A stretch of DNA of 64,000 bases. Origin: Aurelia coerulea. Taxonomy: Eukaryota; Cnidaria; Scyphozoa; Semaeostomeae; Ulmaridae. The stretch covers positions 7,699,511 through 7,763,510 of the forward strand of contig CM076956.1 of NCBI GenBank assembly GCA_039566865.1. The letters run 5' to 3'. The notes beneath the pieces are model-generated. The model saw only the letters and a program-made list of their open reading frames with translations. It had not been told where the DNA came from and did no database searches. Below, piece by piece: positions 54,101-56,118 of this stretch (position 1 is the first letter of the stretch; each line of letters opens with the position of its first letter). The position numbers and the translations under genes are program-made.

Positions 54101-55035
54101 TTGCACGGTGTTTGAAGATTCTAGTTTGCAAATCTGAACGGGTGAGTAAAAAAACAGCATAGCAGGCAATAGTATTGGCTATTATATTTTTCAATAGTTT
54201 ACATGTTCAAAATTTGTTTTAAAATTCACCTGACTGAAATCGGCCACTCCGTTCTGAAATTATGAAAGATTTTGTTCAGAGAGTCCCTTCAAGAAATCTT
54301 CAAAACAGGCCTACCGCCCGTGGTCTGAGATTACATCCATACTTTCCTAATATTTCTGCTTTACCTCAATTGCTTCAGTTCGTTTTTAGCACGTCTTATG
54401 CTCTTAGGAGGACAAAATCGAATAACGTTGTTATGCTCCAAGGGATGACACATTCATCCTCCTCCCAAGGGGATAACACGTGCTAAAGAATGTAAAAGTC
54501 ATTGTTGTAAGGCAGGAAACTTGATCGAGATTTTTGGCCTGTTTTGGAGGTTTCTTGCACGGGCTTTTATGAGAAAAGCGTTCATAATTTCAGAAGGGAA
54601 TAGCCGATTTCAGTTGGGTGCATTTTGAAATATATTTGAACATGTAAACTATTAAATGATGTATTTCCAATATTATTGCCTTGATTTCCAAGGAACGGTG
54701 GCATTTCAAATAAGGATTGTTGTTTCTTTACTCTCCCGGTACAAAGATGACTTCTTCTCAATTGACTTTTTGTTTGAAAAATGCATTCATACTCTCTCTT
54801 CATAGTTTTTACCAAGTGATTGTTATGAAAAAGACCTCTCAATCTACAACTGCATCAACCAAAGCACTGACAACCTTAAATGGATTCTCCTCATCATCAA
54901 GCAGTGATCCATACATAACAGCTGAATTTTCATCAAGTGTTTTCGACCAATCAGACTCGTATCCTTTTATTATTGGAGACAAAAGAAGAACAAGTCGAAA
55001 TACAACCACTAGACGAAAGCGTAGAGCTGTTCAAG
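21081..55035 (+). CDS. Large Ig/FN3 receptor: signal peptide, 19 Ig domains, FN3 domains, juxtamembrane basic site (3' incomplete)
   Basis: The 23 exons listed separately join in frame to about 1,874 codons with no stop. Domains in order are a signal peptide (exon 1), 19 Ig domains each on one phase 1-1 exon (exons 2-20), an FN3 domain (exon 21), and a second FN3-like unit split over exons 22-23, then PYITAEFSSSVF, YPFIIGD and a TTRRKRRAV basic stretch. Each Ig exon has Cys, Trp and Y-x-C in the expected places and many N-glycosylation sequons. Reading through exon ends gives 'VQC', but after splicing the junction residue is Tyr or Phe. The Ig-to-FN3 order and the juxtamembrane motif resemble receptor tyrosine phosphatases or adhesion receptors. 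No transmembrane or cytoplasmic exon is visible, so the class is open. A cell-surface adhesion or recognition role is inference. Confidence 0.85.
21405..21595. repeat. Minisatellite of AATTGAAATGAGGATT-like units in receptor intron 1
   Basis: About eight degenerate units of roughly 21-23 bp built on GAAATGAGGATT. It creates Met-rich chance frames. Confidence 0.8.
22120..23399. mobile_element. Long foldback element in intron 1, about 1,280 bp, carrying a nested hAT MITE
   Basis: The left end CCGGGTGTCCCAAAAAACGC and right end CCGGGTGTCCCAAAAAAACA (read inward) extend into arms of over 130 bp (CTATCGAGCATTATATAG-type sequence on the right matches inverted on the left). TA follows the right end; the left flank lacks TA. 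The hAT-like insertion at 22670-22950 lies inside. Confidence 0.65.
22670..22950. mobile_element. hAT-like MITE, 281 bp, perfect 8-bp TSD
   Basis: It starts CAGTGGCGGAGCC and ends with GGCGCCGCCACTG, flanked by aaattatc at 22662-22669 and 22951-22958. It is nested inside the foldback 22120-23399, so it is the younger insertion. Confidence 0.85.
23400..23981. other. End of receptor intron 1, no recognised features
   Basis: AT-rich intron leading to the acceptor TTCCCTTGCAG at 23971-23981. No element ends seen. Confidence 0.5.
23982..24302 (+). CDS. Receptor exon 2: Ig domain 1
   Basis: Acceptor cttgcag, donor gtatgt, 321 bases, phase 1-1. It is the longest Ig exon (107 residues), with FTCIFEGDPSPNVTWF and GSYICNASNN. 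It is rich in N-x-S/T sequons and clearly diverged from the tandem Ig units further on. Confidence 0.88.
24518..24702. mobile_element. MITE with AATAGACCTTTTAGCT ends, about 185 bp (copy 1)
   Basis: The inverted ends AATAGACCTTTTAGCTGTTC and its inverse near 24680-24702 bracket a body (TGGAAGCTCTAAGGTCACTC) that matches the element at 45473-45661. Confidence 0.65.
25080..26140. other. Receptor intron 2 with partial repeat copies
   Basis: About 25085-25160 resembles one arm of the hairpin at 6058-6169. A lone GGGTGTCCTAGAAAACTTG end lies at 25314. About 25875-26100 is an arm-like copy of the foldback at 13345-13975. The rest shows nothing I can name. Confidence 0.45.
26145..26700. mobile_element. 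TTAA-flanked foldback element with internal 150-bp tandem repeats
   Basis: The ends AGAGCTATTGTCACCCAG and AGAGCCATTGTCACCCAG (read inward) are flanked by TTAA (26141-26144, 26701-26704). Inside, GGCCTAATTTGAT recurs at 26329, 26479 and 26630, so the right end has been duplicated in about 150-bp steps, each carrying GGGTGACAAT and CTCTTTAA. The TTAA target suggests a piggyBac-like family. Confidence 0.7.
26930..27253. mobile_element. Partial MITE (GGGCTCAAATCTTTAAAAAG family) abutting an exon
   Basis: It matches the right two-thirds of the element at 17783-18283, including GATGACGTCATAGCC. It ends GATTTGAGCCC with TA at 27254-27255, only 26 bases before Ig exon 3 begins. The left end is missing. 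Confidence 0.75.
27280..27552 (+). CDS. Receptor exon 3: Ig domain 2
   Basis: Acceptor tctttctag, donor gtaagt, 273 bases, phase 1-1. A canonical I-set pattern: PEGSDVTFSCSADGFPTPEI, MWKKG and DATNYTCVASN. An upstream in-frame ATG at 27216 lies in the MITE and is not a real start. Confidence 0.9.
28475..28612. repeat. Hairpin in intron 3, about 138 bp
   Basis: CATACTAACCGGTTTTATAG and TTGTACAGGAAAATAT pair with their near-perfect inverse at about 28570-28612; the centre holds AAGACCTCG/CGAGGTCT. It ends about 30 bases before exon 4. Confidence 0.7.
28645..28908 (+). CDS. Receptor exon 4: Ig domain 3
   Basis: Acceptor ttcag, donor gtaagt, 264 bases, phase 1-1. Motifs LRIECVSSSIPAADFTWLKY and GIYFCNTSN. 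It has the SSVNRSDAG turn also seen in the tandem Ig units, so it is an outlying member of that group. Confidence 0.88.
29017..29433. mobile_element. Foldback element with GGCCTGTTTATATGAGG ends, TAA flanks
   Basis: The left end GGGCCTGTTTATATGAGG and right end GGCCTAGTTTGTATGAGG (read inward) are bordered by TAA on both sides. The interior carries ATCTCACCTG/CAGGTGAG repeats in both orientations. A PIF/Harbinger-type assignment is tentative. Confidence 0.6.
29827..30140. mobile_element. TTAA-flanked MITE, 314 bp
   Basis: A perfect 18-bp inverted end AGGGGCTCCGTCGCCAAA lies on both sides, with TTAA at 29823-29826 and 30141-30144. It ends about 80 bases before Ig exon 5. Confidence 0.8.
30218..30472 (+). 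CDS. Receptor exon 5: Ig domain 4 (tandem-type)
   Basis: Acceptor ctttcag, donor gtaagt, 255 bases, phase 1-1. IDEPTFNTTNTIKVNETEPL then YVSCSVASNPSAQYKWTTSS and YQCTVSNAAGSK. First of the 255-base class of Ig exons that fills the centre of the gene. Confidence 0.9.
30841..31411. mobile_element. Mutator-like non-autonomous element, 571 bp, 9-bp TSD (TAGACTGATT family, copy B, inverted)
   Basis: An inverted, full-length relative of 4446-5024: it starts TAGACTTACGATATATTTCC and ends AACTTGTAATCAGTCTA. The flanks gaaagtcat (30832-30840) and gacagtcat (31412-31420) match at 8 of 9 bases. About 100 bp upstream of Ig exon 6. Confidence 0.75.
31519..31773 (+). CDS. Receptor exon 6: Ig domain 5 (recent tandem copy)
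   Basis: Acceptor ttatag, donor gtaagt, 255 bases, phase 1-1. IDQPTFNASHSITLNETAQL, YVSCSAASNPVAQYMWTTAS and YQCKATNAAGIRMSQ. Nearly identical to exons 7-12. It differs from them mainly at the start and at Met for Ile before the Trp. Confidence 0.92.
32021..32300 (+). pseudogene. Two truncated Ig-exon copies between exons 6 and 7
   Basis: At 32021-32098 and 32223-32300 the first 75 or so bases of the Ig exon (ATCGATCAACCAACG, ATTACATTAAATGAAACAGC) recur and then stop just before the first Cys codon. The second is preceded by a plausible acceptor (tttcatag). They lack the rest of the domain and cannot encode an Ig fold. Confidence 0.75.
32378..32632 (+). CDS. Receptor exon 7: Ig domain 6 (recent tandem copy)
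   Basis: Acceptor atcatag, donor gtaagt, 255 bases, phase 1-1. IDEPTLNTSHSITLNETAQL, YVSCSAASNPVAQYIWTTAS and INRGNATTYQCKATNAAG. It carries the ITLNET and GNATT sequons typical of the block. Confidence 0.92.
32725..32875. mobile_element. Mutator-like MITE, 151 bp, perfect 9-bp TSD (TAGACTGATT family, copy C)
   Basis: It starts TAGCCTCACC and ends ATATAATCAGTCTA, flanked by ctctacact at 32716-32724 and 32876-32884. Its interior keeps GTAGTTATAGCGTCCATCAG from the longer copies. The insertion splits a sequence that is continuous in the other tandem Ig units, so it arrived after the duplication. Confidence 0.85.
33041..33115 (+). pseudogene. Truncated Ig-exon copy before exon 8
   Basis: It has the same partial exon start as the other remnants (CTATCAATCAACCGACGTTG, ATTACATTAAATGAAAC) and the same breakpoint before the Cys codon. 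The AG of the acceptor is lost (ttattgctatc). Confidence 0.7.
33239..33493 (+). CDS. Receptor exon 8: Ig domain 7 (recent tandem copy)
   Basis: Acceptor atcatag, donor gtaagt, 255 bases, phase 1-1. It differs from exon 7 by IMTLNET for SITLNET, RRNGSTYQ for RGNATTYQ, and SAAG for NAAG. Most changes are amino-acid changes. Confidence 0.92.
33901..34155 (+). CDS. Receptor exon 9: Ig domain 8 (recent tandem copy)
   Basis: Acceptor atcatag, donor gtaagt, 255 bases, phase 1-1. IDEPTFNTSHIMTLNETANL then YVSCSAASNPVAKYVWTTAS. Lys for Gln and Val for Ile before the Trp distinguish it. Confidence 0.92.
34403..34478 (+). pseudogene. Truncated Ig-exon copy before exon 10
   Basis: Same remnant type: TTATCGATCAACCAACGTTG then TACATTAAATGAAACAGC, breaking off before the Cys codon. 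The acceptor AG is mutated (ttattgtta). Confidence 0.7.
34603..34857 (+). CDS. Receptor exon 10: Ig domain 9 (recent tandem copy)
   Basis: Acceptor atcatag, donor gtaagt, 255 bases, phase 1-1. NTNILSFDSINRGNATTY and IRMSQNLAIDVQ distinguish it from its neighbours (Ile-Leu-Ser for Leu-Leu-Ala). Confidence 0.92.
35293..35345 (+). pseudogene. Truncated Ig-exon copy before exon 11
   Basis: It follows a good acceptor (tttcatag) with TTATCGATGCACCAACGTTA, has a small internal deletion, and stops before the Cys codon. Confidence 0.65.
35437..35691 (+). CDS. Receptor exon 11: Ig domain 10 (recent tandem copy)
   Basis: Acceptor atcatag, donor gtaagt, 255 bases, phase 1-1. TASGRVVSNTNLLAFDS (Arg for Lys) and KATSAAG mark this copy. 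Confidence 0.92.
36083..36556 (+). pseudogene. Ladder of three truncated Ig-exon copies with 158-bp spacing before exon 12
   Basis: Partial exon starts at 36083, 36241 and 36399 lead to the true exon 12 at 36557, each step exactly 158 bases. Each unit holds about 75 bases of exon start, then intron sequence (GATGTCTATGCTAATTGCTT, TTTCTCATTCATTACTAA) and a 3' splice-site region. The first copy keeps tatag. The next two read caaag. Confidence 0.8.
36557..36811 (+). CDS. Receptor exon 12: Ig domain 11 (tandem copy)
   Basis: Acceptor tttcatag, donor gtaagt, 255 bases, phase 1-1. IDEPTLNISHIMTLNETANL and NAAGMKMSKNLTIDVQ. It is the most diverged of the recent block and the last before the older tandem-type exons. 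Its downstream intron is unrelated to those of exons 6-11. Confidence 0.92.
36943..37284. mobile_element. Element related to the 433-bp insertion at 60203-60635
   Basis: It starts near CCCCAGGGGGTTGGGGGGTA and continues GGAAACCTCTCCACAC and several CCCTGTCGCATAAAAATT-like units. It ends CCCGCCAGGTCAACTATGGG. The order matches 60203-60635. The borders are diverged and no target duplication could be confirmed. Confidence 0.65.
37285..38143. other. Receptor intron 12 stretch without recognised features
   Basis: No exon-like or element-end signal that I can support. Chance frames only, for example 37190-37660. Confidence 0.45.
38146..38739. mobile_element. TA-flanked foldback element, 594 bp, with arms over 200 bp
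   Basis: The ends CAGGGTGTCTCAAAAAAATT and CAGGGTGTCCCAAAAAAATT (read inward) have TA outside (38144-38145, 38740-38741). The arms run through GACAAACGGGG and ATGATGGTGCTCTTCA in both orientations. Tc1/mariner-type by target. Confidence 0.8.
38775..38872. repeat. (AATC)n-type simple repeat before exon 13
   Basis: A run of ATCA/AATC units, with TAATCATTCTGATCTAATCA occurring about three times, ends just upstream of the exon 13 acceptor. Confidence 0.85.
38885..39142 (+). CDS. Receptor exon 13: Ig domain 12
   Basis: Acceptor ccttag, donor gtaagt, 258 bases, phase 1-1. IDVPKLNISSASITLNETAP, ISCSVTANPVARYVWTTSSG and YQCTVSNVAGSK. Older, diverged tandem-type unit. Confidence 0.9.
39262..39512. 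repeat. Near-perfect 250-bp palindrome
   Basis: The arms of about 105 bp pair GACTTCTGTACTGCGTAAT and GAGAGTTCGATGTGAAGTAA with their inverses; the loop is an ACT/ATT-rich stretch at about 39370-39410. Both strands read the same chance peptide (SPLLTSVLRN). A foldback element or recent inverted duplication. Confidence 0.75.
39600..40110. repeat. Degenerate copies of dispersed repeats in intron 13
   Basis: About 39605-39790 weakly resembles the interior of the GGGCTCAAATC family. About 39950-40110 (GGCTACTCCATTCTGAAATT) resembles an arm of the foldback at 54163-54680. Both are too diverged for exact borders. Confidence 0.4.
40331..40570. mobile_element. TTAA-flanked MITE, 240 bp
   Basis: The ends AGGCACACTGTCGTG and GGGCACACTGTCGTG (read inward) have TTAA at 40327-40330 and 40571-40574. 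It is a third TTAA-targeting family in this gene, with different terminal sequence from those at 26145 and 29827. Confidence 0.75.
40630..40728. repeat. (ATTG)n simple repeat before exon 14
   Basis: A run of ATTG/ATTA tetramers just upstream of the exon 14 acceptor. It is the strand inverse of the repeat type before exon 13. Confidence 0.9.
40736..40987 (+). CDS. Receptor exon 14: Ig domain 13
   Basis: Acceptor tctctag, donor gtgagt, 252 bases, phase 1-1. IDEPTLNTSTSITLKETSKF, RCSVTSSPGAQYVWTTSGEV and VYDCTVSNAAGAK. The usual ITLNET sequon is lost (LKET). Confidence 0.9.
41406..41874. mobile_element. pogo-like TA-flanked MITE, 469 bp
   Basis: A long inverted end, CAGTAAAAACCCGCGTATAA then GAACCT, on both sides, with TA outside (41404-41405, 41875-41876). 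CAGT ends with TA duplication fit pogo/Tigger relatives of Tc1/mariner. GGTTCTTAT recurs internally. Confidence 0.8.
42085..42420. mobile_element. Foldback element, about 335 bp
   Basis: The arms share GAAACGCTGAATTTAGAAAA and TTCGTTCGTGACATAT with their inverses on the right (GGAAAACAAGTCGATATATC). It is a complete version of the half copy at 15525-15685. The ends are approximate. Confidence 0.6.
42690..42890. repeat. Tandem repeat of about 83 bp, just over two units
   Basis: CGTCCACCCGTCCACAC, then ATTCTCTCAATC, TTTCTTTC and ATGACGTACC recur at roughly 83-base spacing. Confidence 0.75.
43517..43771 (+). CDS. Receptor exon 15: Ig domain 14
   Basis: Acceptor ccttag, donor gtaagt, 255 bases, phase 1-1. 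IDKPTFNTSNSITLIETASF, ASCSVTSNPSAMYQWTTTSG and YQCKASNAAGSK. It has no in-frame ATG, so a simple start-to-stop ORF search would miss it. The splice sites, length and domain pattern make it certain. Confidence 0.9.
43835..44134. mobile_element. TA-flanked foldback element, 300 bp
   Basis: CAATCCTTGCCAAAACAACT on the left and CAATCCTTGCCAAAAACTCT (read inward) on the right, with TA outside (43833-43834, 44135-44136). It contains a C-run near 43950 and G-runs near 44065-44085. Confidence 0.75.
44382..44613. mobile_element. TA-flanked CAG-ended MITE, 232 bp
   Basis: CAGTTAAGCCTGAAATTATT on the left, and the right end read inward CAGTTAAGCCCGAAATTATT; TA at 44380-44381 and 44614-44615. The inverted repeats continue through CATACCTATGCCAAAT. 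pogo-like by ends. Confidence 0.8.
44759..45010 (+). CDS. Receptor exon 16: Ig domain 15
   Basis: Acceptor ttttag, donor gtgagt, 252 bases, phase 1-1. IDGPKLNSTSITLNETDPFY, VSCSLNSNLPVTYEWTLKSG and YQCTAKNEAGIK. Well diverged from the recent block. Confidence 0.9.
45142..45300. mobile_element. Short foldback, about 155 bp
   Basis: TACCGCATTCATACTGAC on the left and TACCCCATTCACACTGCA (read inward) on the right. The ends are approximate and the class unknown. Confidence 0.5.
45368..46160. mobile_element. TA-flanked foldback element, about 790 bp, with a nested MITE
   Basis: The ends CCGGGTGCGCCAAAGTAAAC and CCGGGTGCGCCAAAATAAAC (read inward) are flanked by TA. The arms pair almost to the centre (ATAAATCGTTCACTCGAT, AGCAGAAAGCCTGAA). 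The left arm is split at about 45473 by the 189-bp MITE described next. Confidence 0.75.
45473..45661. mobile_element. MITE with AATAGACCTTTTAGCT ends, 189 bp (copy 2, nested)
   Basis: AATAGACCTTTTAGCTATTC on the left and its near-perfect inverse GAATAGCTAAAAGGTCTATT on the right. It is the same family as 24518-24702. It interrupts the left arm of the host element and is therefore younger than it. Confidence 0.8.
46572..47014. mobile_element. Foldback element, 443 bp, ends GGGACTGTTC
   Basis: GGGACTGTTCTTTATTTACG and then GGGGTTGGTACTGAAGAG on the left have their inverse at 46975-47014. No certain target duplication. Confidence 0.7.
47673..47927 (+). CDS. Receptor exon 17: Ig domain 16
   Basis: Acceptor tttcag, donor gtaagt, 255 bases, phase 1-1. 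IDGPTLNKQSNIVMNETSPV, VTCSATSKPAANYVWTTKAG and YECKASNAAGSK. Confidence 0.9.
47963..48390. mobile_element. pogo-like TA-flanked MITE, 428 bp
   Basis: CAGTAAGTCCTCGCATATAA on the left and CAGTGAGTCCCCACTCCCCG then CATATAAGAAAC on the right (read inward); TA at 47961-47962 and 48391-48392. GTTTCTTAT recurs internally, paralleling GGTTCTTAT in the element at 41406-41874. Starts 35 bases after exon 17. Confidence 0.75.
48391..49076. other. Receptor intron 17, mostly unassigned
   Basis: 48560-48790 contains GTTATGCTCCAAGGG and GAGGATAACATGAGC, similar to the middle of the foldback at 54163-54680, so a diverged copy is likely. Nothing else seen. Confidence 0.4.
49077..49331 (+). CDS. Receptor exon 18: Ig domain 17
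   Basis: Acceptor ttttcag, donor gtaagt, 255 bases, phase 1-1. IDIPTFNTSTSVTRNETEQL, YVSCSVTSNPSVQYEWTTLS and YQCKVMNAAGSK. Last of the tandem-type Ig exons. Confidence 0.9.
49428..49800. mobile_element. Partial MITE (GGGCTCAAATCTTTAAAAAG family)
   Basis: It starts after TA with GGGCTCAAATTTTTAAAAAG and continues through TGGCTTGGAAGGAA, AAATCTGCCGTGGAAATTT and TTGCCGCCATTTTGAAAC. The right end is lost. Confidence 0.7.
49916..50158 (+). CDS. Receptor exon 19: Ig domain 18
   Basis: Acceptor ttatag, donor gttagt, 243 bases, phase 1-1. LDPPVTTTNGSLSNGTNASI, LCSVDGKPQPAISWKKDGG and DNGTYTCHVSNAIG. I-set-like, closer to Ig domain 2 than to the tandem block. Confidence 0.9.
50211..50448. mobile_element. 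hAT-like MITE, 238 bp, perfect 8-bp TSD
   Basis: TAGCCTACGTGTAGACCC on the left and TAGCCTACGAGTAGACCC on the right (read inward), with gcttggtg at 50203-50210 and 50449-50456. The 8-bp duplication and TAG ends fit hAT. Confidence 0.8.
50457..51056. other. End of receptor intron 19, no recognised features
   Basis: AT-rich intron with GATGATGACGTCATCATAAA near 50865. No exon or element ends seen before the acceptor at 51056. Confidence 0.45.
51057..51323 (+). CDS. Receptor exon 20: Ig domain 19
   Basis: Acceptor ttacag, donor gtaaga, 267 bases, phase 1-1. PPVITVTSSASLPHVAINSS, LVLTCSVLSEPVSNVTWMKG and GDSAGYTCSAGNSEGQ. It is the last Ig domain, and its junction to exon 21 makes a GPPDPP linker typical of Ig-to-FN3 transitions. 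Confidence 0.9.
51560..51706. repeat. 40-bp minisatellite, about four units
   Basis: ATATCAATTCAT recurs every 40 bases (51571, 51611, 51651, 51691), each followed by TTTCTGGTGTTTTCACT-like sequence. Confidence 0.9.
52005..52286 (+). CDS. Receptor exon 21: fibronectin type III domain
   Basis: Acceptor aaatctag, donor gtaaga, 282 bases, phase 1-1. PPDPPTGIITSQHGSRWIQL, RWIAPSFVGNSPITEYKIRY and LKPFTTYYFRLVVLNSQGSS show the Trp, Tyr and Leu of the FN3 fold in order. Confidence 0.9.
52308..52495. repeat. Small foldback after exon 21
   Basis: AGACCCGTTTTCACTATACC and AGACCGATGTTTACATTGTA (right end read inward) bracket about 190 bp. Borders approximate. Confidence 0.45.
53295..53397 (+). CDS. 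Receptor exon 22: start of second FN3-like domain
   Basis: Acceptor ttacag, donor gtgagt, 103 bases, entering in phase 1 and leaving in phase 2. DPPKPTGLPKSPAATSPYTA then TIALQKFNNDYGKI. It has a typical FN3 opening and a strand pattern like the membrane-proximal units of receptor tyrosine phosphatases. Confidence 0.8.
53398..54162. other. Receptor intron 22, left part, no recognised features
   Basis: A pyrimidine-rich stretch near 53560-53720 (CTTTCTTC-type) and AT-rich sequence. No element ends seen. Confidence 0.45.
54163..54680. mobile_element. Foldback element, about 518 bp
   Basis: GGCAATAGTATTGG and its inverse CCAATATTATTGCC terminate arms with ATAGTTTACATGTTCAAA and CTGAAATCGGC in both orientations. 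Related fragments at 39950-40110 and 48560-48790. It ends about 125 bases before exon 23. Confidence 0.65.
54806..55035 (+). CDS. Receptor exon 23: end of FN3-like unit, Ser/Thr stalk and basic cleavage-like site
   Basis: Acceptor cttcatag, donor gtattt, 230 bases, entering in phase 2 and leaving in phase 1. Joined to exon 22 it reads YGKISFYQVIVMKKTS, which restores an FN3-like strand. Then come a Ser/Thr-rich stretch, PYITAEFSSSVFDQSD, SYPFIIGD and SRNTTTRRKRRAVQ. RRKRR fits the furin consensus R-x-(K/R)-R. The donor is weaker than the others. The next exon was not found in the window. Confidence 0.75.
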
Positions 55036-55394
55036 GTATTTTTTATTTATTTTGTGAGAGAAAATGTAAGCAAATAGAATGAACGCAGCATGATCTGAAC
55101 CCTTGACCAGATATATTTTAAACATATGTTAGAGCCGTGCACCTTTGACACGAACTATGCACCTTCGCGGGGACTGGGTTCAAAAATATGTGCACAATAA
55201 CATACAACAAAGGGCCATTGTTAGTGTCCATATAGTGTTATACTCCTTCGTGGGATCATGATGCAGGGAATCATTTCGAACAACGCGATTTACAACAAGC
55301 CTATTTCCTGTGAGAGAGTATAGGCTAGGTGGATAGTAGCGATTACTTGTACTGAACATGATAAGCTACCCAGTTCCATATTTTGGCCACCGTA

Positions 55395-55540
55395 GGGCTC
55401 AAATCTTTCAAATCTTTAAAAACGTCGGTGTAAAATTCTTTGACATTTTTAATTTAATAAAATGGCTTAAAAGGAACCTAAGGTACTTTGCTATAAATCT
55501 GCCATGGAAATTTTTTTGATATCTTGAGTTATAAAACTGT
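55395..55540. mobile_element. Partial MITE (GGGCTCAAATCTTTAAAAAG family)
   Basis: After TA it reads GGGCTCAAATCTTTCAAATC, then TGGCTTAAAAGGAACC, and ends near TTGATATCTTGAGTTATAAA. Only the left third remains. Confidence 0.7.
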
Positions 55541-56118
55541 CTTATTTTAAGCTAGGTACCTACCAATTTTCCCTTACAGAATCTGTTCTTCCTATATCTG
55601 CGTGCGCAGTGCACTTCAGGGATCCCAGGCAGCAATCAAGGGTAAAAAAAACTTTGAGAGGGAGGGGGTGCCTGATTTAAGAGGGGAGGGAAGGGGGAGA
55701 ATATCTACCGGAAACGAGGCTAAAATTGAAAACGAGGCTAACTTGTCTAAGCGCTGCATCCGTATGGCTAGACTTACTACATAGTCGTATCTTCGATAAC
55801 CGTCACCACTCAAAGCGCATTGAAGCTTCATTTCTTCTATCATGATAACGGGAAGCACCTCTGTGAGTGTTCTATCATGATAAACGATCCTACAAGCTTG
55901 TGAAAAACGAACAAAGTAAAAATTGGTACCTAGAGTTAAATTAAGACCACTAGGTGCTAATTTTTACTGCAACCACTCAAAGCACATTGAATCTTCATTT
56001 CTTCTATCATGGTAACGAGAGGCACCTCTGCGAGTGTTCTATCATGATAAATGATCCTACAAGCTTGTCAAAAATGAGCCAAGCAAAAATTGGTACCTAG
56101 AGTCTTAAATTAAGACCT

